From: Bolinopsis microptera | Taxonomy: Eukaryota; Ctenophora; Tentaculata; Lobata; Bolinopsidae | Reading direction: 5' to 3' | DNA length: 64,000 bases | NCBI RefSeq assembly: GCF_026151205.1 | Contig: NC_087081.1 | Span: forward strand, 3,973,246 to 4,037,245 | Part shown: in pieces, positions 20,799 through 32,800 of the stretch | How positions within the stretch are numbered: the stretch's first letter is position 1 | Layout of the letters: every line of letters begins with the position of its first letter | The notes under the pieces: generated by a model | Database searches by the model: none | Told to the model about the DNA's origin: nothing | The model's input: the letters and a program-made list of their open reading frames with translations, nothing else | Position numbers and translations under genes: made by a program

Positions 20799-21332
20799 TG
20801 TCATACGTTGTATGACTCGCCGCGCACGGGTGCGCGGCTCCCCTGTATCGTTGAAACCCCTGTATCGTTATAACTCTAATCTCTATAGTGAGGCAACAGT
20901 GGTGGTTACCACGTGATACAAATATATACTACTGCCCTATCAGTGTGTGTATAAAATGAGTCTATTTTGCGCGCGCGACGCCAGTTATGTGTTAATTAAT
21001 TACAGGCATAGCAACCAGTTTTCGGTGCTTGACGACTGATACACACGGATCAATCATCAATTTAATTGTTATTTTTGTAAAAGGAAGCTTAATAAATTAC
21101 CGAGTGATAAAATTTAGCAAGTCAAACAAAATAAAATTATGATATCAGCTGATAAACTCGTGGCTGATTATTTAACAGTTAATCGACACTGAATGGTAAA
21201 TATGGTGTCCGAATTGCACTGATTTTAGCCTTGAATCACGTAGTGACCCCCACTGTCGCAGCACTATAGAGTTTCAACTATACAGGGGAGCCGCGCACCC
21301 ATGCGCGGCGGGTCATACAACGTATGACAATT
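20799..21332. mobile_element. MITE-like element with ~110-bp inverted termini
   Basis: The left arm starts TTGTCATACGTTGTATGAC and carries a GC-rich CCGCGCAC/GTGCGCGG hairpin, GGCTCCCCTGTATCGT and CACGTGATAC. The right arm at about 21220-21330 is its inverse (ATCACGTAG, AGGGGAGCCGCGCAC, GTCATACAACGTATGACAA). The core is AT-rich and non-coding. A third single arm lies at 22563-22672. Confidence 0.85.
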
Positions 21333-21825
21333 CTAGCCCGAGTAGTGTTCGAAAGGCCGGCGCCCTGTTTTGACATACAGCTCTTGAGCCGGTATTCATT
21401 TTTTCTCTGAGCTAGCTAGTGTGTTTCAATTTATTGTTGGTGTTTTGTTTGTGTTTGTTTGTCCGTAGTAGGAATTTACTGTTTGTTTGAAGACTGGGCG
21501 CGGTAATGTCCCAAAGGGTTTGTAATTAACATCATGGATGCTGACTAGGAGGACTTCGCCGCTTCGACACGCCGCGCAAACTTGCATAATATACTGCATA
21601 CTTGCTTCGCATCGAATCATTCTCAATATGCAATAGATTGACATTTGACACCGTCAATCAACAATTTTCGCTAAAAATGTTACACAGCGCTTGTTCGCCG
21701 CGCGTGCTTTTTTCGCGCAAATTTTTAGTTTTTGGCCTAATTCTTTCTCATTTTCAATTATTATCACATATATATAATAGTTATTATGGTATAATCGTAA
21801 TCAGCTCATTGAGACGAAACTTTTA

Positions 21826-23784
21826 GTATTATTAAAAGCGCTTATGTGTTATGATCGCTTTTCTACCGCTTTTCCTTATACCACCCATGGCCTGGTTGGC
21901 AGGAATTAGAAAACGCTTATAAGCACTTTTTCAATGCTGCACCTAACTTGGTCGGAACGGGGTAGCGCCCGGAATTTAAAAGCGCTTATAAGCACCTTTT
22001 CAATGCTGCCCCTTACCCGGTCGGAACGCTCCTACTAAATCGCTCGCCCAAATTTTAAGAAAATTCTTGTGAGAAGGCCCTTTGGGTATGAAAGTTATCT
22101 GAATCAGTGTATTTTTGGACGCTGATTCCGAATCACCCCCCATGACGTAGGGTTAAAATACTTCCCTGGAGAGTTATTGGTAAAAAACCGTTTTGGTCAT
22201 GTGACAGGCTAGTAAAATACTAATTCGATTGTTTAGGGCTCGGCTTAGAGTTAGGGTTGTGGTAAGGGTTACCGGTTATGGTTAGCTTCGGGGTTATGAT
22301 TAGGGTTAGGGTTGGGATAAGGGTTTCCGGTTTATGTAAAACCGTTTTGTACGGCTGCAAAACCATAAAAACCAAATGCCAAAGTCACGTGACATTTTTG
22401 GGCGAGCGAATTAGTAAGAGCCCGGTCGGAACGGGGGAGTGCCCGGAATTAAAAAGGCGCTAATAAGCGATTTCTCAATTCCCTTAACCTGGTCGGAACT
22501 GGAAATCAGAGTGCCCGCTTATAAGTGCTTTTCTGTGCAACCTGGGGTGCACCGGCAAAGTTTGTCATACGTTGTATGACCCGCCGCGCACGAGTGCGCG
22601 GCTCCCCCTGTATCGTCGAAACTCTACACTATAGTGAAGCGACAGTGGGGGTCACCACGTGATACAAGGCAGAGTCAGGATTAAAAAGCGCTTATGATTG
22701 CTTTTCTACCGCTTTTCCTATCACCCATGGCCTGGTTGGCAATAATTATAAAGCGCTTATAAGCGCTTTTTCAATGCTGCCACTAACCTGGTCGGAACGG
22801 GGGAGTGCCCGGAATTAAAAAGCGCTTATAAGCGCTTTTTCAATGCTGCCCCTAACCTGGTCGGAACTGGAAATCAGAGTGCCCGCTTATAAGTGCTTTT
22901 CAATTTCTGAGCAACCTGGGGTGCACCGGCAGAGTCAGGATTTAAAAGCGCTTATGATCGCTTTTCTACTGCTTTTCCTATCACCCATGGCCTGGTTGGC
23001 AAGAATTAGAAAGCGCTTATAAGCACTTTTTCAATGCTGCCCCTAACCTGGTCGGAACGCGAACGGGGGAGTGCCCGGAATTAAAAAGCGCTTTCTCAAT
23101 TCCCCTCAACCTGGTCGGAACTAGACTGGAGAGTGCCCACTCGTATGTGCTTTTCTGAGCAACCTGGAGTGCACCGGCAGAGTCAGGATTTAAAAGCGCT
23201 TATAGGCGCTTATGATCGCTTATCTACCGCTTTTCCCATCACCCATGGGCTGGTTGGCAGGAATTAGAAAGTGCTTATAATAAGCGTTTTTCAATGCTGC
23301 CCCTAACCTGGTCGGAACGGGGGAGTACCTGAAATTAGAAAGCGCTTATAAGGGAGAGTGCCAGGAATTAAAAAGCGCTTATAAGCTTAACGGGCGATAC
23401 TCGTAAAATATTTGTTTCAAATATTACGGCGCGCGTCCTGGTAAGTTATAAATTTACAATTATAAGCACAAATCTAAACATCCGTTCACCTGGGGTGCAC
23501 GGAATTTAAATGCGCTTATAAGCGCTTTTCTCGATGCCCCTAAACCTGTCATGCACTGGCGGGAGTCAGGATTTGAAAAGTGGTTATAAGCGCAGCGATT
23601 ACAATCACTTTTTATTACTGGCATGGTTTTTACCGCTTTATCTATCATTTATCAACATGGATTTAAGCATAGTTGTTTGACTGGCGATCTAGAAGTAGAA
23701 GCCAAGCAAAAAGGCTAAGTGCACGGCGCGGCAAAGTTCTCCGACAATAATTGTCAGAAATTGTAAAGCGCTTGCAAGCGTTTA
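21826..23784 (+). repeat. AAGCGCTTATAAGCGCTT palindrome-repeat block, plus orientation
   Basis: The palindrome AAGCGCTTATAAGCGCTT recurs inside ~70-90 bp modules that also carry CCTAACCTGGTCGGAACGGG, GGAGTGCCCGGAATTA and CACCCATGGCCTGGTTGGCA. The same modules appear inverted at 26071-26815 and 38621-40260. Within it, 22230-22340 holds degenerate TTAGGG runs, and 22563-22672 is a single arm of the TTGTCATACGTTGTATGAC MITE. This resembles the subterminal repeats of a foldback or long-TIR DNA transposon. No transposase frame is visible. Confidence 0.85.
22563..22672 (+). mobile_element. Single arm of the TTGTCATACGTTGTATGAC MITE
   Basis: Matches the left arm of 20799-21332 through CACGTGATACAA, but the opposite arm is absent. 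It is embedded in the palindrome-repeat block. Confidence 0.75.
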
Positions 23785-25758
23785 TTTATATGTTGTTAAA
23801 TCAAAGTCAACCAGGATCCCTGAAACTGTCAAATATCATAATCGCTTTCGAAACAATCCATCTGATCAAGCTGCCCTTTTTAACGAATATTTTTATGAGC
23901 AGTTTTCTCAAGAGAGCGATTATGGCATTGACATAGATTTTCGTGATGATTGTTTTTCAAGTCTTGTGTTTAGTAGAGAAGATGTTCTGTTGATTCTTAA
24001 AAAGTTAAATCCTAACAAGGCCCCTGGCCCTGATGGGATTCATGGGAGAGTCCTCAAAAACTGTGCCCAAAGCCTTGCATACCCACTTAGTGTTTTATTT
24101 AACCTGTCTTTCTCGAGCGGATGCATACCCCCTGATTGGAAGCTGGCACTTGTTATAGTACCAGTGCACAAAAAGGGCGATAAGTCTTCGGTTGAGAACT
24201 ACAGGCCTATCTCGTTAACATCTCTTGTAATGAAAGTCTTTGAAAGGTGCATAAAGACTGCATTATACGCTGCATGTTCTGATCTGTTGGATGACCGACA
24301 ACACGGTTTTGTTAATGAACGTTCATGCACAACCCAAATGATACCTTTCACGGACAATCTTGCACTTGCATTGAATAACAGGTCCAGGACTGATATAATA
24401 TATTTTGATTTTGCGAAAGCTTTTGATAGCGTTTCGCATGACCTCATTTTAAGTAAATTAAAGAATATTTTTAATGTCGATGGACTAATGCTTAAATTTA
24501 TTAAGTCCTATCTTAAGGGGCGACAACAACAAGTAGTGATAGGAGGCCAAACGTCTTCTTCTCTACCAGTTCGGTCTGGTGTCCCTCAAGAAACGTGCTG
24601 GATAACTTGCCATTCAATACCTTCTTTTATAAACTTTCTGGAAGTGATATTGACTTTGTGCCCTCTCAGTCAGATTTAGGAGTCGCAATAAACTCCAGGT
24701 TTAATTGGGGTGCACAATGTAAAGCGCTTGTTTCCAAAGCTACCTCTAGACTTGGACTACTTAAGAGAACATGTCATTTCACTACTGATAAAAGGCAGAA
24801 AAGATCGTTCTATTTAGCGTTAATTAGGTCTATATTTGAAAATTGTTCTGTCATATGGTCCCCTCAATCTGCAACTCATCTTCAACAGTTTGTTGCTATC
24901 CAAAAGAGGACTATTAAATGGATCAATGGTGAACCTTACTCCAGTTATAATGACGATAAACTTGCTACAGAGCAAAAGAAACTAAATATTCTCCCTGTTA
25001 AACAGAAGTTTATTTATAACGATCTTATGACCTTCTATAAAATAGTGAATAGCATAATTCCAGTTTCGCTCCCTACATATATAGTCCTATGCCGTCCAGA
25101 GGGCACCCGATACACTAGGCACAATGCTCAAATAATTGATATGTCGGATACTTCAACTTACATGAGTACCACTGTGCCCTGCTCGGATGCCTTCCGAAAT
25201 AGCTTTTTTCATAGATCTATGCTGAAATGGAATAGTCTACCAGTATGTATCCGGCAGTCAGAGCGGATTTCTACTTTTAAGGCCAAACTGATCAAGTACC
25301 TCTGGGCTGCCGATACAGTCTGGCCAGATTAGCTCATTAGTCTTATCAGTCTCAGAAATTTGTTTTTGTTGGTTACAATTCTGTCCGTCCAATTTCCTAT
25401 CTGCTTGTCCTTTTCTTTTTTCTTTATCAGTTGTGACGGAATTGTAATGAACAAAATCCTTATAATTATTTATGATATGTTTGATTTCTTGTTAATGTTT
25501 GTCATTCAAATTTGGTAGACGGCCCCAACGTTAATGTGGCTCTTGCTATGTGTTGGTTCAGCCGAATTAATTATTATATAATCAAGTTTATTTTTCTCGT
25601 TAGTTGTCATCAGGCCAAACATTAAGCAACTTATATTGCAGTACCATTTACCATTTAGTATATCAAAATATGTCATTGTAATTTTGCATGGCTGAAATGT
25701 AACGCTTGATTTATATATTATATAATGATCAATTGAATTTTCAAATAAAAAAAAAAAA
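23785..25758 (+). mobile_element. Internally deleted, 5'-truncated LINE with poly(A) tail
   Basis: A non-LTR element starts within the linker before the RT and ends at a poly(A) run (about 25746-25758). It sits between oppositely oriented palindrome-repeat blocks, with its 5' junction close to an AAGCGCTTGCAAGCG motif. The 3' UTR spans 25333-25745. Confidence 0.8.
23793..25332 (+). pseudogene. LINE reverse transcriptase lacking the catalytic FADD region
   Basis: The frame from about 23793 (VKSKSTRIPETVKYHNRF...) continues into NPNKAPGPDGI, NYRPISLTS, HGF, YFDFAKAFDSVSH (motif A) and LPVRSGVPQ (motif B) near 24587. There the frame breaks and resumes within a few bases at LDNLPFNTFF, well downstream of where GPLLF...FADD should be. 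The rest reads to TAG at 25330 and includes SLGVAIN-like, LLKRTC and KWNSLP segments. About 80-100 residues including motif C are missing, so this copy cannot encode an active polymerase. Jockey/CR1-type affinity is likely. Confidence 0.85.
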
Positions 25759-25870
25759 ATGGTGGCGGTTGTCCTGGTGGCAGTCGATGCGCGCTGAGTC
25801 ATCAGTCATACACACTTCACATTCAGAACTTGCAAAAGAAAAGTATAGTATATGAAATTAAATTATTGCG

Positions 25871-26066
25871 CTGGGCCACGCTCAGCCTGTCAACGAGTAT
25901 GACAGGCCTGTTCGTTCATGTCATTCCATGGAATCTCTAGTAGGGCTGAGCGAATCACGACGTCCGAAAAAAGTGCAGTGCTCATTTTACCTGGGGACCT
26001 CAGGCTATTATGTTCATAAACATATGAATAGAGATTCGGCGGAATGACAGGCTGAGCGCGGCCCAG
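25871..26066. mobile_element. MITE-like inverted-repeat element (~196 bp)
   Basis: The termini CTGGGCCACGCTCAGCCTGTCA and TGACAGGCTGAGCGCGGCCCAG are inverse with one mismatch. The interior is non-coding. It lies between the LINE poly(A) and the inverted palindrome-repeat block. Confidence 0.8.
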
Positions 26067-26070
26067 TAAC

Positions 26071-26815
26071 AAATAAGTTCCGACCAGGTTAAGGGGAATT
26101 CAGAAATCGCTTATAAGCGCTTTTTAATTCCGGGCACTCCCCCGTTCCGACCAAGTTAGGGGCAGCATTGAAAAAGCGCTTATAAGCGCTTTTAAATTCC
26201 GGGCACTACCCCGTTCCGACCAGGTTAGGGGCAGCATAGAAAAAGCGCTTATAAGCGCTTTTTAATTCCTGCTCACCTGGCCATGGATGATAGGAAAAGC
26301 GGTAAAAGCGGTAAAATAGCGATGAATTAGCCGTAATAAGCGATTTCTAAAAAAGCGATTATAATCGATTATAAGCGGTCATAAGATTAATATAGCGTTT
26401 TCCTGACTCAATTTTAAAAACGCTTACAAGCGCTTTGTTTGCGCTTTACAAACAGCTAAATTGCACCCCACTTATAAATGCTTATAATCGCTTATAAATG
26501 GTTCAAAAAAGCGCCTACGAATCGCTTATCCGGCCAACTGCTTATCCACCCGTTTTTGGCGCCAATTTTACTGGAAAATCGCTTTCAAATCGCTCAGCAG
26601 GACTTATGATCGCTTAAAAGCGCTTATAAGCGCTTTTAAATGTAAAAAAGCGCTTTTAAATGTAAAAAAGCGCTTTTTGAATTATGACATCAATTATAGT
26701 CGATTATAAGCGATTTTTTTTGAACCGTTTATAATCGTAAAAAGTCGATTGTAAACGGTTTAAAAAAAGCGCCGAGAGAAAGCGCCCAATAAGCGATTAT
26801 TGGCGCCGATAATAA
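26071..26815 (-). repeat. AAGCGCTTATAAGCGCTT palindrome-repeat block, minus orientation
   Basis: The modules of 21826-23784 occur in inverse order and strand: TTCCGACCAGGTTAGGGGCAGC, AATTCCGGGCACTCCCCCG and CCTGGCCATGG. After ~26330 it degenerates into GCGATTATAAGCGATTAT-like repeats. Together with the plus block it could be the two arms of one long foldback element, later invaded by the LINE and MITE between them. Confidence 0.8.
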
Positions 26816-28557
26816 AATATTGTTTATGGAAACTTGCTTTATTATAGAAATGACTAGGCGGTCGAATGCTGTCGGAAACGAGGAAAAAGCAGATTCTTGA
26901 GCTAAAACAATAAAATGTAGAACGACTTTTCGATTTATTGTATAATTATACTTATAGCTATAGCAACTTTTTATTTCAATGATTTCATCAACTTCACTTT
27001 AAGAGAAATGGGCTTTTTCTAAATTTACTTCCGTTAAATTATTTGCATTTCGCTTTAATATTTTTATAATAAATCATAAATATTTATTTCGAAAACTGGT
27101 AAAAATATTTGCACTTATTAGGAGATATGACGCACGTTCTATCACAATAATAACAAAGATGGATAAATATATATACCACCAGCGGGCGCTTGTATAAAAT
27201 TGAACTATAGACAAGATCGCCACTAATTGTTGTAACCATGGTAACACGTCACGTGTTCAATGTAAGCCAATCATTTTGGGCTGCGTCGTATATTATAGGG
27301 GCTGGAGATAAGCGATCCATACTGGCACTGCACATTCCTGGGCCGTGGGAATAATTAATGTAATGTCAGTGACGATGAACATCAATAATAGGGGGATTAT
27401 AGTGCTGATCATGTGTATTGTGTAGTGTGTTATAATGACATGTGCAGTAATGTGTATCGATCATCATAAAGATGGTGCACGTGGATTGCTGTATCATCAG
27501 CTGGCAGCCCTGCCGGACACAAAAATAAAATATATATCTCCGGGCTATATTATTATATCGCCCGATGGTATAGCGGGCTCCCGCTATATCAGCAGGCTGT
27601 GAGAGCGGGCTGGGATATAATATCATGTCTTCTAACTAGCGGGCTGCACGGTCCTGCTGGCGAAAATATAGCCCGCTGGTGGATATAATATTAATATTGA
27701 TATGCAGCTATACCAGATATATTTAAATATATTTTTTAATAGAAAATGATCGTATGAAATGATAAATAAGGCGTTTAGTTATTCTGTCCTGGCTCTTATT
27801 TGTGCTCTCAAAGAATCCATTCTTCTAACTGAGAAAGTTTAGTGGTAATCGGAGTTTGGGGCTCTATTTTCCATGAAGTTTTGGGAGTCAATCTTGCCTT
27901 GAACTTAGCATAATTTTTTAGTGTTGACAATTGATAAATTTCCGCTTTGGGAGTTTGTTTTAGAGTTTGTTTTCTCTTGAATTTTACAACATCACTCTGT
28001 GGTGGGGGCGTGGGTGTTATCTTTCCTCGGCCTCTGATCTAGAGGAGAAGCGGACCTTTTTCCGGAGACATACGAACTTGAATGCCACTGCATCTTTTAT
28101 CTCTGTCTGAGCATTGACAAAACTTTTTGGTCAAGTCGATCTATTGGGATTGTTAGTGTTAGTTTCTTGAGCTGCCACTGTATCTTTTATCTTTGTCTGA
28201 GCATTGAACTTCTCGGTATAATTGATTTCTGGACTGTTAGACATTAGTGTTAGATTATTGAGCTTCAAGGAACTCTAAATTGCTGGGAACTGGGTCGCCC
28301 GGAGGAGTTAAATCGTGCCCTGACTGGTCTCCAAGTGGAAAGTGGGAGCTGAAATGATAACCTGATCAATAAAACAAAATGAACGCCGGGTCGAATATGT
28401 AAAAATCACATAAGCTGATTAGAATTCTTAAGCAAGGAAAATTATTCGTTAAACTGACTTTTAAGTTTTAACACTCATCTTATTTGAATATGATAAATAC
28501 ACAATATATTATCTTGAATGTGATTGTGAAAATGATCTTTGCTAGAAACATAGCCTA
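26816..28557. other. No recognisable gene
   Basis: AT-rich sequence. About 27530-27700 contains several mutually inverse GCGGGCT/AGCCCGC motifs in an ATATAAT context, probably another degraded inverted-repeat element. At about 28080-28210 a segment around CTTTTATCTNTGTCTGAGCATTGA is present twice. Confidence 0.5.
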
Positions 28558-28690
28558 CCTGGGTGGTGGTTATTTTCCCGGTGTTTATTTTCCCGTTTTT
28601 TAACCATATTTGGGCAAAAACGACATATTTGTGCCCATATTTGATAAAAACGTGCAAATAAACTCCGGGTAAATAACCACTAAGGTACTC
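28558..28690. mobile_element. MITE-like inverted-repeat element (~125 bp)
   Basis: GTGGTTATTTTCCCGGTGTTTATTT at the left is mirrored by AAATAAACTCCGGGTAAATAACCAC at the right. It is non-coding. Confidence 0.75.
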
Positions 28691-29597
28691 AGCAGGGCTT
28701 ATTTTGCAGTGAGCCACTCTAAAGTACTAAAATATCAATGAACTAGTGTAGCTCGTGCCTAAGGCCGGGACTTCACTACATTGCAGTTGAAATGCAAAAG
28801 ACCAAACCTGCCTATAACACGCATGACATTGTCGTATGTGACCGCAATGAGTGCCCCCCTCCCCCCCCCCCCCTTTAATAAGCTTATAGTATTACATAAC
28901 AGTGAATCTTTGGGCTAACCTAATAATGATTCATGTACCAACGCTGCATATTCAGTAATGGGAGAGTGAGCGAGGAGGGAGAAAAAGTGAGCCCTTTTAT
29001 GTCATATTTGATATTTGTGTTACAAAACCATCAATTAATCCACTTACCACCGGCCGATTAAAAAATTGCTTATAATTGGCTTCATCAGATCTTTTTCGAA
29101 ACTTTAAGGAAAAAAATCGCTTCCATGACTCTAACCGTTTACTTGATATTAAACCGCTCGGAAATTACACGCGCACACACATAGAGACAGACACACAGAC
29201 AGACACATATTCTGAGATTATTATTCAGATAGAATTGCTGCAAAAGGGCTTATATGTCTTAAAGGCTAAAGCCATTATCATTTATCATATTACCAGCTAT
29301 TGTGAATTTCAAAAGGGCTTATTATATCTTACAGTTAATTCGTTTTTAATTCATATAGATCTGCCTCCAGAGAAGTTTGATGGCATCAATGTCATCAAAA
29401 TGTGTAATGATCTAATTAACATAATCACCATTGACAAACAGATTTGAGCCAAATCGAGTGAAAATTGATACTGCTAATTAAAAACATTAATATCTCATAA
29501 CTGTATTTTTTGAGATAAGCCCTTTTTGTATGTTACTGACAATTATTGTGGTTTATCCCAATTGCTTTAAGACGGTTTTTAAAAGAAAATAGAGCTT
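28691..29597. other. No recognisable gene
   Basis: Contains a poly-C tract (about 28855-28874). A 123-codon open frame at 29076-29447 starts at TTG and shows no family features. The far 3' UTR of the receptor gene may extend into this stretch, but no diagnostic signal was identified. Confidence 0.4.
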
Positions 29598-29887
29598 TTA
29601 ACTGCATGAATGGAGTAGATGTAACTGAAAAGAAATTGCAACCAAACATTTTAACACAATTTGGTAAATCAGTAAATACACTATAGAGTAAAGCTGCAAA
29701 ATAGGAGTTGAACAAGGATTTAAAATAAACATGCTAAAAAGAGAAAACCAGGAAATTAATCTAAATAAATTATAAAACCTGCTACTGGGTTTATTTTTAG
29801 ATTTCTTCCCAATGTTACGGAAGAAATACGACCACTTCTGGTAAATGTCCGGTTTGATTGCACAGTGAAAGATGAAAATCAGGACTC
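29598..29887 (-). CDS. aGPCR exon: TM7 end and C-tail
   Basis: The acceptor TTTATTCCGTAG in phase 1 gives LQ-GVLIFIFHCAIK and IYQKWSYFFRN, the expected TM7/helix 8 continuation. The frame stays open to a stop at 29598, but the last ~60 residues are hydrophobic and unlike a cytoplasmic tail. Another splice site (for example near 29790) may end the coding part earlier. Confidence 0.75.
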
Positions 29888-32800
29888 CTACGGAATAAAA
29901 TCGTTTAAACAAATTTAGAAATGACATTACAGCATCAATAATAGCCGGTAGAAATGCAGTTCATTGTAATGCTGGTTGTGACAATTAAATTGGTTATACT
30001 GCCATGATAATTATGAAATGATAATGATTTCAAATCATAGATTTTTAAAAATTCATAACCTTTGGTTAACCACCTTCCTTGTGTTGTTGGATAATCATAT
30101 GACTTTATGAGCGGGATATAAATACCTCATTTCATTTCATTCTATACCTTGCAGAGTATTGCAGACAGTAAACAGATAGTGGAATGCAATATTAGCGGGA
30201 TGGTCGAACACCAGAAACCCCAGCACCCAGGCGAGACCCAAAACACACGACAAAGTACAAACAGCCTTCAACTTTGAGATTATTTTCTGTATTTCACTCT
30301 CGGAATGCTGGTATCTTCCTTTCTTGCAGATTTTGGCCATAACATAGATGAAGATACCCCAGTTAACAATACTCGATACACCTGTGGAATGTTATTAGCA
30401 AGTTATTAGTGTAATGTTCATGTTTAAATTAAGTAATTTATTCAGGAGATTGTAACAATAATTTAATTAGGTTTGTTAAACTGTTAGTGTTGCTATTCGA
30501 AATATTCCTCATAACCAATAAAATTGTCGCTATCAGTTCCCGTGAAATCTCTACAAACCTACCAATTGGAGCATAGAAAACGTAGTATTGCATTGGTATG
30601 GTGCTCTCGTTGGAATTCCGAAGCAGACAAACTGTCTCGTCAGTATAACTGTCATAAGATATTCCGACTGTTAAACCAACAATCAGTCCCGGTATCACAA
30701 ATACCGATATCGCTGAAAGATATGAAACATTCATGAAACCTCCTACCTACCTATGTCACCTATGGGAATTGTGAAACTAACAAAAATCCCTTCTTACAAC
30801 TCTAAAACTATTTCATTTCACTTAAAGTGACATAGTGACAAAGTGAAAAAGTGACAAATGTATCCTCTAAATTTCTAAGGCAAGGTCCTGAAGGATCGAA
30901 CAACAAAATAAACCTGATTTCATTATAAATCTGGAGCTCCTAGCTTGAAGGATCCTGATGAAGAGCAACCAGAGATTGCAAGATTCCACCACAGTCCACA
31001 TAAGCACAGTTAACCACAAGTAATGCAGAACTATAGCTATAGCTTTACAGAGGTGCTCGTTCATGCCATCATAATGTTTTGCTCCTGCGGTGAGTTACAA
31101 GTTAAGAACAATTTCTCATAACGATCACAGTTTCAGATCCTCCATTTATTGCTTCACATTGTTATGTTTCCACGTTGTTTAAAACTCGAAACGATAATTT
31201 CCACACCCCTCCCCAGTCCCCAACACTTACCTCCCAGGAAGAGGAGCATGGCAAGTAACATGGTTGTAGCCAGGCAGATGTGAATCTTGTTAGAAGGAGA
31301 CCGTCTGATGTCCTTGAACCAAGTGAGGGCTATGAGAGTGAGCACTAGAGCAAGACACGACATTCCCCCGCACACGTAGGTTAGGTAGGATAGTATGCGG
31401 TCGTGCGGGGCGTCTAGTCCCTTGCCCTGGAGAGGAGGGGTTTTATTTAGTGATGATTTAGTTTGTTACTTTGAAACGTAGGCAGCTCAAGTTTAAATAC
31501 ATAGCGACAAATCAGTAAACAATCTTGTTCTTCTGCAAATCAGTAAAAAAATTATTATTTTTGGAGTTCCCCAGGGATCACTTTTTGGGGCCTATTCTTT
31601 TCATCCTTTATATCAAAGCTCTCCAGAAAATTGCGGCCAAATATGGTCTTGATATACAGCTCTATGCAGATGATTCTCAACTGTACATCTCATTTAAACC
31701 AAACCATGTGGTACAGTTGATTGATGTCCAAGACAGAACGAACAAATGTCTCGCAGAGATAAGAGCATGGATCGTGAACAACTACATGAAACTGAATGAT
31801 ACAAAGACAGAACTACTGTTGTTAGGAAAGAGCCATGTTCTAAAAAAGTGTGAACTCATTATCAGACTGCAATTTGGAAGCGCTGAAATTCTACCTACGG
31901 AGTGTAAAGGAGACAGCTGGAAGAGTCTGGGTGTCAAATTTGATGAAACTCTAAATATGGAAAGAACGATCAATAATGTCAAAAGGAAATGCAGCTGGAC
32001 AATGATGAACTTAAGAACCATTGGTTGTTACCTGGATAAAGGCATTAAATTGATGCTGGTGAAACAACTGGTCATATCTAAATTAGACTACTGTAATTCT
32101 GTTTACATGAATCTACCCAAGACCACGGACTTGGTTCCCTTCTATAAGAAGGCCCACATACTCCCTATAGACCAACGAATCTTCTTTAAAGTTTTCATTT
32201 AACCCACAAATCAGTCCACGGTACTGCACCTGATTACCGCATGTAGCGGATATAGAACTTTCAAACACCATGACCAGGTCGAAGAGACCTGGTGAGTGGT
32301 GACCATCTCATGCTCAAAGTACCAAAGAATAAAAAGTCCAAAGTTGATGACAGAACTTTCTCAAGCCATTCACCGATTGCATGGTACTCTCTTCCCCTGA
32401 TGTAGAGATGTACTACTGATACCAACTGTTTCAAGCGAATGTTAAAGAATTATTTATATAACCAGTTCTGATGTTTTTATTTCCATTGTCTTCACTGGAA
32501 AGGCTTTTATTTTTTACCGCACTCCATTTTATGTCTTGATCTCTTACTTTCTAGGATTTGTTTCTTTCTTGATTGATTATGTCACTGTACTTACCTTTAT
32601 TATACCTACATGTATTGTATGGTTTCTGCTTCTATTTAGTTTAGTGCGGCTTACAATAGAAGATGTGGAAGTGGGGCTGGGTACATCATCACGACTGACA
32701 ACAACAACACCACCCTGGAAGAGAGATCATTCAAGCTCCCTGATTATTGCACTGTCTACCAGACAGAGCTCACTGCAATCATTGAAGCCTGCAAGTATCT

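Noticed and set aside
29076..29447. 123-residue plus-strand frame
   Set aside because: TTG start, low-complexity Asp/Thr-rich segment from GACAGACACACAGACAGACA, no family features or neighbours.
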